DNA of 64,000 bases, taken from assembly GCF_900182915.1 (NCBI RefSeq), contig NZ_FXUG01000006.1, positions 62,001-126,000 on the forward strand, given 5' to 3'. The position numbers and the translations under genes are program-made. The stretch's first letter is position 1, and the number at the start of each line of letters is the position of its first letter. The notes under the pieces were generated by a model. That model was not told the DNA's origin and made no database searches. It was given only the letters and a program-made list of their open reading frames with translations. This stretch comes from Neorhodopirellula lusitana. GTDB taxonomy: Bacteria > Planctomycetota > Planctomycetia > Pirellulales > Pirellulaceae. Positions 56,323-64,000 of the stretch are shown here, piece after piece.

Positions 56323-57806
56323 GAGTGCCATCCCTGACTTCGCTTCACCGCTTGTTGCCAGCGATCTCGGCGTTGTTCGACGTCGGATGCCGCCATCACC
56401 GGCTCAAAGACCCGTTCGCTCTGCCAGATTTGTTCCACTTCGTTCATGTCTTGCCAAAAGCCAACTGCGAGTCCTGCCAAGAACGCTGCCCCCATCGCCG
56501 TTGTTTCAATCACTTGGGGACGCACTACCGGCACTTGCAGGATGTCCGCCTGAAACTGCATCAGTAAATCGTTCGCACTCGCACCACCATCTACACGTAA
56601 TTCTTGCACCGGACTTCCTACATCGGTGCTCATCGCGTCCAGCACGTCGGCAACCTGAAACGCAATGCTCTCAAGCGTCGCTCTCGCGATGTGGGCCGCC
56701 GTGGTGCCGCCCGATATTCCTACGATGATACCGCGAGCATACGGGTCCCAGTGCGGTGCCCCGAGTCCTGCGAAAGCGGGGACCAGGTAACAATCGCCGC
56801 AATCGGGAACGGATTCAGCCAGTTCTTGAACATCGCTCGACGACGCAATGATCCCCAGCCCATCTCGCAGCCATTGCACCGCCGAGCCCGCCGTGAAAAT
56901 GCTGCCCTCCAGTGCGAATTCAGGCCTCGCTCGACCTGAGCACGCGATCGTTGTCAGCAACTTGCACTTGGACGCGACCGGTTCTTCGCCAATGTTCATC
57001 AGCACAAAACATCCCGTTCCATAGGTGTTTTTTGCCATCGCAGGCTGCGTGCAGTTTTGGCCGAACAACGCCGCATGTTGATCGCCAGCGCAACCCGCTA
57101 GCGGGACCGCTTTTCCCAGGAAGTCTGGCGTTGATTGCCCGTATACAAAGCTCGACGGTTGCACTTCCGGTAAGACACTCGCTGGAATGTCTAAAAGTCC
57201 GAGTAGTTCCTCGTCCCATGCCAGCGTTTTTAAGTTGAACAGCATCGTTCGTGAAGCATTGCTGGCATCGGTCACGTGCAACTGACCACCACTCAAATTC
57301 CACAACAGCCAGCTGTCGACGGTGCCGAACGCCAACTCACCACGGTCGGCGCGTTGGCGTGCACTGGGGACATGGTCCAGCAACCAGCGAAGCTTGGTGC
57401 CGCTAAAGTACGCGTCGAGCACCAGGCCCGTTTTCTCCGCAATCGTCGCCGCATGTCCGTCACCGCGAAGTCGGTCACAAAACTCGGCCGTCCGCCTGTC
57501 TTGCCACACGATCGCGTTGTGCAGTGGTTCACCGGTCGCTCGGTCCCATAGCAAGGTCGTTTCACGCTGGTTGGTGATTCCGATCGCAGCGATGTCGGAT
57601 GCCGCTATTCCCGCCTGACTTAAAGCTTGGCGAGCGACCTCCCGCTGCGATTCCCAGATCTCCACGGGATCATGCTCGACCCAGCCCGACCGAGGATAGA
57701 TCTGAGTGAGCTCTTTCGAAATGCTGCCCCGGATTTGCCCGTCACGGTCAAATAGAATCGCCCGACTGCTGGTGGTGCCTTGGTCGAGAGCCAAAATGTA
57801 TTTCAT
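56319..57806 (-). CDS. glpK: Glycerol kinase
   Basis: 495 residues, normal family length. The ATP-binding beginning is [31 protein letters not shown] (near 80), [12 protein letters not shown] and the late motif [15 protein letters not shown] are all conserved. It makes glycerol 3-phosphate from glycerol and ATP. glpD follows with 4-nt overlap. No glpF facilitator is present in the operon. A short tandem-repeat array lies 83 bp upstream. Confidence 0.95.
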   Translation of the reverse strand: MKYILALDQGTTSSRAILFDRDGQIRGSISKELTQIYPRSGWVEHDPVEIWESQREVARQALSQAGIAASDIAAIGITNQRETTLLWDRATGEPLHNAIVWQDRRTAEFCDRLRGDGHAATIAEKTGLVLDAYFSGTKLRWLLDHVPSARQRADRGELAFGTVDSWLLWNLSGGQLHVTDASNASRTMLFNLKTLAWDEELLGLLDIPASVLPEVQPSSFVYGQSTPDFLGKAVPLAGCAGDQHAALFGQNCTQPAMAKNTYGTGCFVLMNIGEEPVASKCKLLTTIACSGRARPEFALEGSIFTAGSAVQWLRDGLGIIASSSDVQELAESVPDCGDCYLVPAFAGLGAPHWDPYARGIIVGISGGTTAAHIARATLESIAFQVADVLDAMSTDVGSPVQELRVDGGASANDLLMQFQADILQVPVVRPQVIETTAMGAAFLAGLAVGFWQDMNEVEQIWQSERVFEPVMAASDVEQRRDRWQQAVKRSQGWHS

Positions 57807-57888
57807 GATCCGCTTGAGCCTCGGCGTCGCAAATAGGAAATAACCTGGTTGGGCTGGTCAGCAAATCCGCCGTCGATATTGACCGTTT

Positions 57889-57940
57889 GCATGCTGCCGT
57901 TGCATGCTGCCGTTGCATGCTGCCGTTGCATGCTGCCGTT
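57889..57940. repeat. Four 13-bp tandem repeats upstream of glpK
   Basis: gcatgctgccgtt is repeated perfectly at 57889-57901, 57902-57914, 57915-57927 and 57928-57940, followed by a partial gcatgc. The flanks accgtttgcatgc and gcatgcgaacggt form near-perfect inverted copies around the array. Thirteen is not a multiple of three and the array is between genes. Confidence 0.9.
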
Positions 57941-58014
57941 GCATGCGAACGGTGCAGCCGCACGTCATCACGTTCCTGGCCTGGCTCGTATTGAGTTCCG
58001 ACCAGCGATGGCCG

Positions 58015-58287
58015 TCAGAAACTGGTCAGCGATGCCCAGGTCGCGGTCCCTGCCATCAACGTGCCAACAAAGAAGACAAGCAACCCAGCACAGCCAGATT
58101 TCGACTGAACGACAGGGGGATTAGCGGATGCCGGATTCAGTTCAACGGCCATCGCCTCGACGGCGTCCTTCGACTTCGATAGCGAGGCGTCGCTACATTC
58201 CCGGTAACGTTTGATTGCCGAAAGCTTTTTTCCTTGACGGATTAGCTCACGAATCTCGTCTAATTCTTCTGGTGATAGATCGTTCAT
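58015..58287 (-). CDS. Small membrane protein with a ribosomal L7/L12 C-terminal-like motif
   Basis: 90 residues from the ATG at 58287 (an in-frame start at 58302 also exists). Residues 10-45 (EIRELIRQGKKLSAIKRYRE then SKSKDAVEAMA) resemble the ribosomal L7/L12 C-terminal helix pair, where I usually see AIKxYRExTGxxLxEAKxxV. A single TM helix follows (about 68-88). The L7/L12-like fragment fused to a TM suggests a membrane-anchored factor binding partner; function unknown. Confidence 0.65.
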   Translation of the reverse strand: MNDLSPEELDEIRELIRQGKKLSAIKRYRECSDASLSKSKDAVEAMAVELNPASANPPVVQSKSGCAGLLVFFVGTLMAGTATWASLTSF

Positions 58288-58420
58288 CGACGGTTTGCCC
58301 AACTCTCAAAGCAGCGGTAAAGACAAACCACATCCTATCACATTGCCATTCAGGAAAGGTTTACACGCGATGTCTGGTGGGGAACATCTTAAGTTGATTT
58401 CCACTTTCCGCGGGCGCATC

Positions 58421-59377
58421 TCATGCAAACTGGTTTTGCATGGCGTCGATGAAAGACTGCAACTGGTCGGCGGGTAACTGGTTGATTCCAGCCGCGGCCT
58501 GCCGTCCGCCACCGGTTGGGAATTGACGACACAATTCGTCGGCGCCACTCTTGGTAGCCAGTGGTGCGCGGACGCTCACGAGGTAGTCGCCCGAGGGCAA
58601 CAGGCTGGCTAACGCATGAGCCCGCTGTGGATTGTCGCGTGCAAGCTGGTTGCTGTAGACACCACTGACACGGCGTGAGAACGAATCGTTAGGGAACACA
58701 AAAGCTGCACACTGCTCGGTCTTTAGAACCGGTTCGATCGATTGGGCTCGTGTCATGTCGCTATCAAAACCATCTCGCAGCGTTTGGAAGGTGGTATCCG
58801 ACGCAATGAAATCGAATGGATCGTCGTAGGGTTGGATGCTCCGGTAAAGCTGATCAGGTGCAAAGTACAGGTCTTCCAGCGTGCTCCCGTATCCGTTGTA
58901 GTTCAGTAACGTACCGAGCGTTTCAAGGTGGCCAAGCTGCTCGTCATCCAGTTCCAGGGGAGCGGCCGCTTCCTTCGCCGCTTCGTGAAGATTGTCGCCG
59001 TATAAAGCGGTCACCGCCCAAGGCAGAAACTGCCCCTCAAGAAAACGGTTGACCAGTAAACCCGTGCACACGTCACCGGCGGTGTCGATGCGGGCATCCA
59101 GCAATTCCGTCTGGGGGATCTCGCCGGCAAAGTGATGGTCGAAGTACACAACCGGAATCGAGCCGTCTAGCAAACGCTGTAAATCTTCTCGGTTTTTGTC
59201 CAATGAAACGTCAAGAACGGTTACCGAATCACCAGACTTGGCCGCCACTCGTTTCAAAAGATTGATATCGCGTTTTACGCCGGTGACCAAAGTGCTCTCG
59301 CGAGGTTCCGCCAAACGCAGTTGGTGGAGAGCACAAATGCCATCGGCATCGCCATTGAATACGTCGAAATGAGCCAC
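58421..59377 (-). CDS. DHH-family phosphoesterase
   Basis: 318 residues from a GTG at 59377, directly before the conserved AHFDVFNGDADGICAL; TTG at 59392 is an alternative, and no clear ribosome site is seen for either. Metal ligands include the Asp pair in NGDADG, VLDVS (near 57) and YFDHHFAG (near 81). The C-terminal part holds a GGGRQAAAG sequence typical of DHHA1-like domains. Family members include nanoRNases, RecJ and cyclic dinucleotide phosphodiesterases; the substrate here is uncertain. Confidence 0.82.
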   Translation of the reverse strand: MAHFDVFNGDADGICALHQLRLAEPRESTLVTGVKRDINLLKRVAAKSGDSVTVLDVSLDKNREDLQRLLDGSIPVVYFDHHFAGEIPQTELLDARIDTAGDVCTGLLVNRFLEGQFLPWAVTALYGDNLHEAAKEAAAPLELDDEQLGHLETLGTLLNYNGYGSTLEDLYFAPDQLYRSIQPYDDPFDFIASDTTFQTLRDGFDSDMTRAQSIEPVLKTEQCAAFVFPNDSFSRRVSGVYSNQLARDNPQRAHALASLLPSGDYLVSVRAPLATKSGADELCRQFPTGGGRQAAAGINQLPADQLQSFIDAMQNQFA

Positions 59378-59577
59378 GCGAACTACCAGCAAAGGAGAAA
59401 AAACAGGAGGATGGAAAAGGTCCTGAAATCAAACTTAATAGCTGGGGGGACGACTCTGGTCAATGATCCTAGCGTGACGGAGAGGGTTGGTAATCCAAAG
59501 TCGTGGGACTTCATTCGTTACCGACCCATCCCCCGTCAAGCTGTATCTTGATATCCCGTTCGTGGCGGCACGTGGCA

Positions 59578-62500
59578 CTAGCTGGCGTTGTGCCGCTTGG
59601 GCAATCGCAGCACCTCGGTGGAATCAAGTTCTTTGGATCCGCCTCGGCTGCCGGCTCCCGCAGCGGTGAACAAGGAGTCCTCGAACCTGCCGATGCCTGT
59701 ACCATGGCGACCTTGCGAAAACACCGACATTGTTCGCCATTGATGGCTATTCGTATCCAGTGCATGGATTTGTCCATGGGCCATCTTGGCGGTGCTTTCT
59801 CCGCCAGCGATCAATAGTTCGTCACCCAGTTCGAAGGCGAAACATCCCGCTCGTGGTGCGGGTAGGTTGCTTGATTCTGGCAGTGTCGTCCACGCCTGGC
59901 TCTGCAAGTCAAACACGTCAACTTGTGGGATGGTCAGGTTGAAGACTTCCTTGGTCGACCCCGACGTTTTGCGACCGCCCGCTGCATAGAGTTTTCCATG
60001 GATGACGGCCGCTTGAAAATGATCACGCACATGCGGGGCATCGGCAAGTTGATGCCACTGGTTGGTAGCCAAGTCCAAACGATCGACCCATGAAACACAT
60101 CCGTCCCAGTGGCCGTTTTGAATTCCACACACCAAGTACAGCGATCCGTTATCGATGACCGCGCCCGCGCCGCCACGTCGACGACTTTTGGGAATCTCCG
60201 GCCCCCAAGTCCAGCTGTCTTCACGCGGGTCGTAGATCAACACTCGATCCACGGCGGTCTCGCGAGGATAGCGTCCGGTCATCGCACCAGCTAACCAAAT
60301 GCGATGGTCCCAAACGACGGGCTGCACGTGATGAACTTCAATCGGTGGTGCCGCCGCTTGGGTCCAGGTCAACGTTTGTGGATCGAAGACATCAACGGGT
60401 TGGATCCGGCGACCACCGATCAAGTACATCTTGCCATCGCACTGGATCATGCCCGCCTCGTGGCGTTTGTGTGGTTTTCCGTTGGTTGCGACCGGTTGCC
60501 AACGCAACCAATCTTGTGCCACGTCCGCTTTGGCAGCACGAACCACGGCCAACCAGTCTTGCTTGTGGTCCGCCGGTGGCAAACCGAGCGAAACTTGGCC
60601 ACCGCCCGTTACGCGAGCAACCGATCCGTTTGCCAGCTCACCGCCTGCACGTGGGTTGAACCACTGGACGGTGAATTCACCCTTTGCCGAATTCAGATTG
60701 AGTTTGTGTTCGCCGCCCTCGGGCAGGTAAACCAAGTAGGTTTCGCCTTGCTTGGCAAAACAGAATTTGCCGGGTTGGTGCTTAGGGTTGCCTACCAACT
60801 GATCCGCATTCTTCATTTCCCAGAATGGAATTTGGTGGTCATGGAAGAAGCCAATCGCGATGCGGCAATAGTCCCAGCTTTGGTCACGACTTCGCCAGTC
60901 TTCACAAACAATGTCGTTCTGGTCGAATTGATAACCGAAGTAGTATTCGCAACCCGCGCCACCGGCCATCAAGGTTCCCCACAAGGTCTGCTTGCGGACT
61001 TTGTGCTGGGTGTACGCCATTTTGCCGCTGTTGTCATGCCCATCAAATCCGTTGTACCCCAAGTCAGGGCACTGGGCATGTTTGGCCGATCCCGATTCAT
61101 CAAAAGCGACAACCCAAGGCTTGCCAGCGCTATTTGATGCTTCCACCCATTTCAGGGTTTGTGCGTGAGTGGTTTCGAGACTGCTGTTCTGCAGCGACAC
61201 ACCCGTTAGTTTGGATTTGTCGCCTAGTAGAGGTCCATACACGCTGTCCTGTTGGCTTGGATATGTATGCAGCACGATGTGGTGGTCGTAAGCGTCGACG
61301 TCCGCGATGTAGTCAATCATCGCTTTGATTTGGGAAGTCGACTGAGTGTTCTCTTCGCCGATGTTCCAGTTCAGTGCCAAGTTGTGACCAAACCGAGCGA
61401 CGAGTTCGCGACAGTACAGCTTGCGTTGGACGCCGAGATTCCCACCATCAAGGCTCTCGTTGACTCGGCCACCTTTCTTGCCTGTGCCTCGCTTGTGGTC
61501 GTCGTTTTCGGTCTCTTGCATCTTGAAGTGCAAGTACATGCCCTTGGCGGTCCCGTGATCAAAAACCGTTCCCCATTGATCCAGTTTGCTGCAGTCGTAG
61601 TGAAGCTTGTCATCGCGGTGAATGAATGGCCAAACGTTGTCACCATCGCCACCGGCGTTGTACGTCAAGAACGAGAACGCGTTGCAGCCTTTCCCTGAAA
61701 GGTAGTTAACCGCACCAATCAGCCCCTTGCCTTTGCCGTTCTTCCAGGTTGGATCGCCTTTCTTCCAGTCTTGTTCGTGAGCGGACCAAGTCTTGATCGG
61801 AGCCTTCTTGAGGTTGCCACCGATGGTGTTGTCGAAATCGGCATAGGCAAGCAGGGTTTCGGGAGCATCCGCACCCACCTTCAAGAAGTACTGTTTGGAG
61901 CCAGCGAACTGTAGATAGTTCTTTCCGACGTATTGTAAACGTCCATGAGCACGCAGGTCGCGGCCGGATTTGTCGGATGCTGCGACTTCAATCGTGCCAG
62001 ATTTGGCATCGAAACCAGCGACGGGTTGCGATGCCGCGTCCGCATCAATCGCGGCCAAGTCACCCTTGTGAAACGAAACCGAATAGGTCCAGGCACCGGG
62101 TTGATCGGGGGCGAAATGGGCTCGCCAAGTGGTTCCCTCTTGGGCTGAAGAGTTGGCTGCTTTGCCATCCGCCGCAAAGTAACCGGGGACCACGTATTGC
62201 TTGCCCGTGGAGTGTTCGAAGGTCACTGTCATGCGGTAGTCAGTGAACGGATTGGGAGCATTGTCCTGTTCGTGGGCATAAGGACCGTTCAAGTCCAATG
62301 TGACCTTGTGCCAAGTTTTCAGATCGCCGCCAACGGTGATTTTACCGTCACCATCGCTTTGGCGAGGTTGATGCAACGGTTGGTTGCTGACGGCTTTCGT
62401 TGGGCTTGTTTGTGGTGAAGAGGCTGGAGCCTTCGCCGCAAGTTTTGCTTGTTCTTTCAAGTGCGGAATTGCGGCCTTTTGGGTTGCCGCATCAGCGGGT

Positions 62501-63702
62501 GTGAACGCGACTCCGCCCCACCGTGCACGGCTGAATTCCTTGCCATCGACACTTCCAGTATTCGCAGTCACGCCAACAATGTCTCCTTCGGTGACCATGA
62601 TGTTTTGCCAAGTTTTGTGATATTTGGCTGCGTCATCCATGCTGGTGGTTGCTAGTGGGCTTTCGTGGGAGCCGATTGCTTCCTGATCGATGGACAGCGA
62701 GTAAGACGACTTTCCATCGTTCTCGCCCACCGCCAACAAAGTCACGTGGTAAACACCGGTTGGAAAAGGGAATGTGCGCTCGGCGGTTCCTGTTTTCGCT
62801 TGATCAGGATTGATTGCCAACCATTTTCCTTGATCGAGATAGAAGCTTTTGACCTTGCCATCGGCGAACATCGACGCCGGCATGGTCAGGGGGCGTTGGG
62901 TGGAAGTCGATACCTTTTCAGTGTTCGACTTTGGGAGCACTTGCGTCAACGTGGCGGGCAGCTTTCCAGAGTGAACATTGGATGCGGGACCGGCGTCTTC
63001 GGGACGTTGGAAGTCACGGTTCTTTGTCATCAGCCACTTATCGAACTCGAAGCCATCTTCACGCATCGAGAAATGGATCGTGTGCTGGCCGGGCTCGGCG
63101 ATGTCCAAGTAGAGTTTGTAGGGCTCGCCACAGTGCTGTTTTTCAGTGCGTTGTTTGCTTTCCCAGCGCCACGTGTTCTTGCCTTGGCACCACTGCATGC
63201 GTTGCCCGCTTTCGGGCCATTGTCCATCCAGACCAACGTGCAAGCCGTTGTCTTCCGAACCGGTCGAATAGGCACGCACCCAAACGTAGTACCGGCCTGC
63301 GTTTTGGAAGTTCACCTTGTAGGTCAAGACGGCGAGTTTTCCAGGTTCACCGGAGAAGTTGGTTCCGGCAATTAACTTGTCCGCGTGTGTCCGCCGCGTG
63401 TCGGGCAAAATTTCGAGGTAAGCACCTCCACTGGCACCTTCGACATGCGATGGGTCGCCATCGGGTGAAATGCCAGGAGTCTTTTTAGCTTGAGTTAGAT
63501 AGAACGCTCGAACATCCGTTTGTGTTTGTTCGGCGAAATGCTCCGCTTCGACGGCAACAAGGCCATCACGCTCGGCGAAGACTACGGAGGCCAGATCAGC
63601 GGTGCCTGGGTTTTGATTCGCTTGAGCCTGCACCGCTGGCGCGGCCCAAATCAGGCCGCTGGCCGTGAGACAAAACGCTAGCAAGAAATGTGGTTTCGAC
63701 AT
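59578..63702 (-). CDS. Large secreted protein: CBM-like, DUF5060, glycoside-hydrolase-like barrel, kelch
   Basis: 1,374 residues with a signal peptide (cleavage near 27, VQAQA). Residues about 40-430 contain two beta-sandwich regions of carbohydrate-binding type. A DUF5060 segment (about 464-590) is followed by a TIM-barrel-like region with candidate acidic residues in NIGEEN (near 779) and VAFDESG (near 867). A collagen-binding-like domain ([11 protein letters not shown], near 985-1037) follows, and five to six kelch repeats (about 1064-1368) close it, with IGG/AGG Gly pairs. Probably an exported polysaccharide hydrolase; substrate unknown. The ATG at 63702 precedes the signal peptide. Confidence 0.82.
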   Translation of the reverse strand: MSKPHFLLAFCLTASGLIWAAPAVQAQANQNPGTADLASVVFAERDGLVAVEAEHFAEQTQTDVRAFYLTQAKKTPGISPDGDPSHVEGASGGAYLEILPDTRRTHADKLIAGTNFSGEPGKLAVLTYKVNFQNAGRYYVWVRAYSTGSEDNGLHVGLDGQWPESGQRMQWCQGKNTWRWESKQRTEKQHCGEPYKLYLDIAEPGQHTIHFSMREDGFEFDKWLMTKNRDFQRPEDAGPASNVHSGKLPATLTQVLPKSNTEKVSTSTQRPLTMPASMFADGKVKSFYLDQGKWLAINPDQAKTGTAERTFPFPTGVYHVTLLAVGENDGKSSYSLSIDQEAIGSHESPLATTSMDDAAKYHKTWQNIMVTEGDIVGVTANTGSVDGKEFSRARWGGVAFTPADAATQKAAIPHLKEQAKLAAKAPASSPQTSPTKAVSNQPLHQPRQSDGDGKITVGGDLKTWHKVTLDLNGPYAHEQDNAPNPFTDYRMTVTFEHSTGKQYVVPGYFAADGKAANSSAQEGTTWRAHFAPDQPGAWTYSVSFHKGDLAAIDADAASQPVAGFDAKSGTIEVAASDKSGRDLRAHGRLQYVGKNYLQFAGSKQYFLKVGADAPETLLAYADFDNTIGGNLKKAPIKTWSAHEQDWKKGDPTWKNGKGKGLIGAVNYLSGKGCNAFSFLTYNAGGDGDNVWPFIHRDDKLHYDCSKLDQWGTVFDHGTAKGMYLHFKMQETENDDHKRGTGKKGGRVNESLDGGNLGVQRKLYCRELVARFGHNLALNWNIGEENTQSTSQIKAMIDYIADVDAYDHHIVLHTYPSQQDSVYGPLLGDKSKLTGVSLQNSSLETTHAQTLKWVEASNSAGKPWVVAFDESGSAKHAQCPDLGYNGFDGHDNSGKMAYTQHKVRKQTLWGTLMAGGAGCEYYFGYQFDQNDIVCEDWRSRDQSWDYCRIAIGFFHDHQIPFWEMKNADQLVGNPKHQPGKFCFAKQGETYLVYLPEGGEHKLNLNSAKGEFTVQWFNPRAGGELANGSVARVTGGGQVSLGLPPADHKQDWLAVVRAAKADVAQDWLRWQPVATNGKPHKRHEAGMIQCDGKMYLIGGRRIQPVDVFDPQTLTWTQAAAPPIEVHHVQPVVWDHRIWLAGAMTGRYPRETAVDRVLIYDPREDSWTWGPEIPKSRRRGGAGAVIDNGSLYLVCGIQNGHWDGCVSWVDRLDLATNQWHQLADAPHVRDHFQAAVIHGKLYAAGGRKTSGSTKEVFNLTIPQVDVFDLQSQAWTTLPESSNLPAPRAGCFAFELGDELLIAGGESTAKMAHGQIHALDTNSHQWRTMSVFSQGRHGTGIGRFEDSLFTAAGAGSRGGSKELDSTEVLRLPKRHNAS

Positions 63703-63940
63703 GGCTACTGTGGGGTAGAAGTGTGTCACGGAGGGAAACGGGGAGGGAACACGACCAGGACGACGCGTCATGGATCGTGGGGGAAACAGGAAGTGTTGCG
63801 TGCTTCTTGAACGACAAACTGTTTGCCGTTTCTAGTTTTCGGGTTGTCCTATTCGTGGCGTAGGCTTCTAGCTTGCGATTTCCGATAAGTCAGAATTGGC
63901 AGGCAGGATGCCTACCCCACGTTTTAATCTAGACCAAGCA

Positions 63941-64000
63941 CTAGGGACTCGCGATCGCATCGGCGATCGCCTGGGCCACCTCGGTTGTCGACGCTGAACC
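63941..64000 (-). CDS. C-terminal end of a gene, possibly 3-isopropylmalate dehydrogenase
   Basis: Only the last 19 codons and the stop (TAG at 63941-63943) are inside the window. The sequence GSASTTEVAQAIADAIASP resembles the end of LeuB-type dehydrogenases, where ST-T/S-E-hydrophobic-x-x-A-I is usual. The evidence is a short end only, so the identity is tentative. Confidence 0.4.
   Translation of the reverse strand, partial: GSASTTEVAQAIADAIASP

Noticed and set aside
57849-58124. 91-codon plus-strand frame running through the 13-bp array
   Set aside because: Its repetitive Cys/Leu/Pro protein is only the translated tandem repeat, and it runs antisense to the better supported gene at 58015.
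59411-59551. 46-codon plus-strand frame following AGGAGG
   Set aside because: The AGGAGG touches the ATG with no spacing, so the signal is probably by chance; the protein has no features.

Overview
The window reads as a chromosomal segment of a planctomycete of the Rhodopirellula/Pirellulales type. The evidence is the ECF sigma factor followed by a Ser/Thr kinase, two DUF1559 pilin-like proteins, large secreted proteins with planctomycete-style architecture, a PPi-type phosphofructokinase and a bL9 with an N-terminal extension. It looks like ordinary chromosome: no insertion sequence, prophage, integrase, CRISPR array or rRNA was seen.

Layout. 1-4.3 kb: 5' part of an MscK/MscM-like mechanosensitive channel (it runs off the left edge) and pfp, both on the minus strand. 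4.9-13.8 kb: plus-strand cluster of CP-ATP-grasp, alpha-E, transglutaminase/DUF2126 and a second CP-ATP-grasp fused to alpha-E, probably a peptide-ligation or modification pathway of unknown product. 14-16.2 kb: secreted sialate O-acetylesterase. 17-21.2 kb: tight unit of an acetylpolyamine/histone deacetylase-like enzyme, an ECF sigma factor and a membrane Ser/Thr kinase. 21.5-26.1 kb (minus): lipoprotein and a very long secretin. 26.3-28.1 kb: SNF transporter with a 36-residue small membrane protein overlapping its stop, probably its MetS-type subunit. 28.3-31.4 kb: DUF58 and BatA/VWA proteins. 32.6-34.7 kb: two SPFH proteins. 34.8-38 kb (minus): translation cluster rplY-pth-rpsF-ssb-rplI, then tRNA-Leu(UAG) and a strong terminator. 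38.2-40.5 kb: monomeric isocitrate dehydrogenase.

40.5-42.6 kb: an unrecognised protein made almost only of four 75-76-residue repeats, with a perfect 14-bp palindrome upstream, and a secreted beta-sandwich-like protein. 42.7-43.6 kb: beta-hydroxyacid dehydrogenase. 43.8-51.4 kb (minus): a compact, mostly 4-nt-overlapping type II secretion/type IV pilus-like operon with one GspE-like ATPase, three GspF-like membrane proteins, three pseudopilin-like proteins, a DUF1559 protein and a polytopic membrane protein. A second DUF1559 gene diverges from it. 52.9-63.7 kb: small secreted Gly/Tyr-rich protein, rarD, glpK-glpD, an L7/L12-CTD-like membrane protein, a DHH phosphoesterase, and a 1,374-residue secreted glycoside-hydrolase-like protein with a kelch C-terminus. 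The right edge holds the last codons of a minus-strand gene that may be leuB.

The most interesting items are the triple-GspF operon, the four-repeat protein with its palindrome, the fused CP-ATP-grasp with degraded active-site motifs, the secretin with an expanded neck, and the small transporter subunit. All calls come from reading the sequence; no database search was possible.
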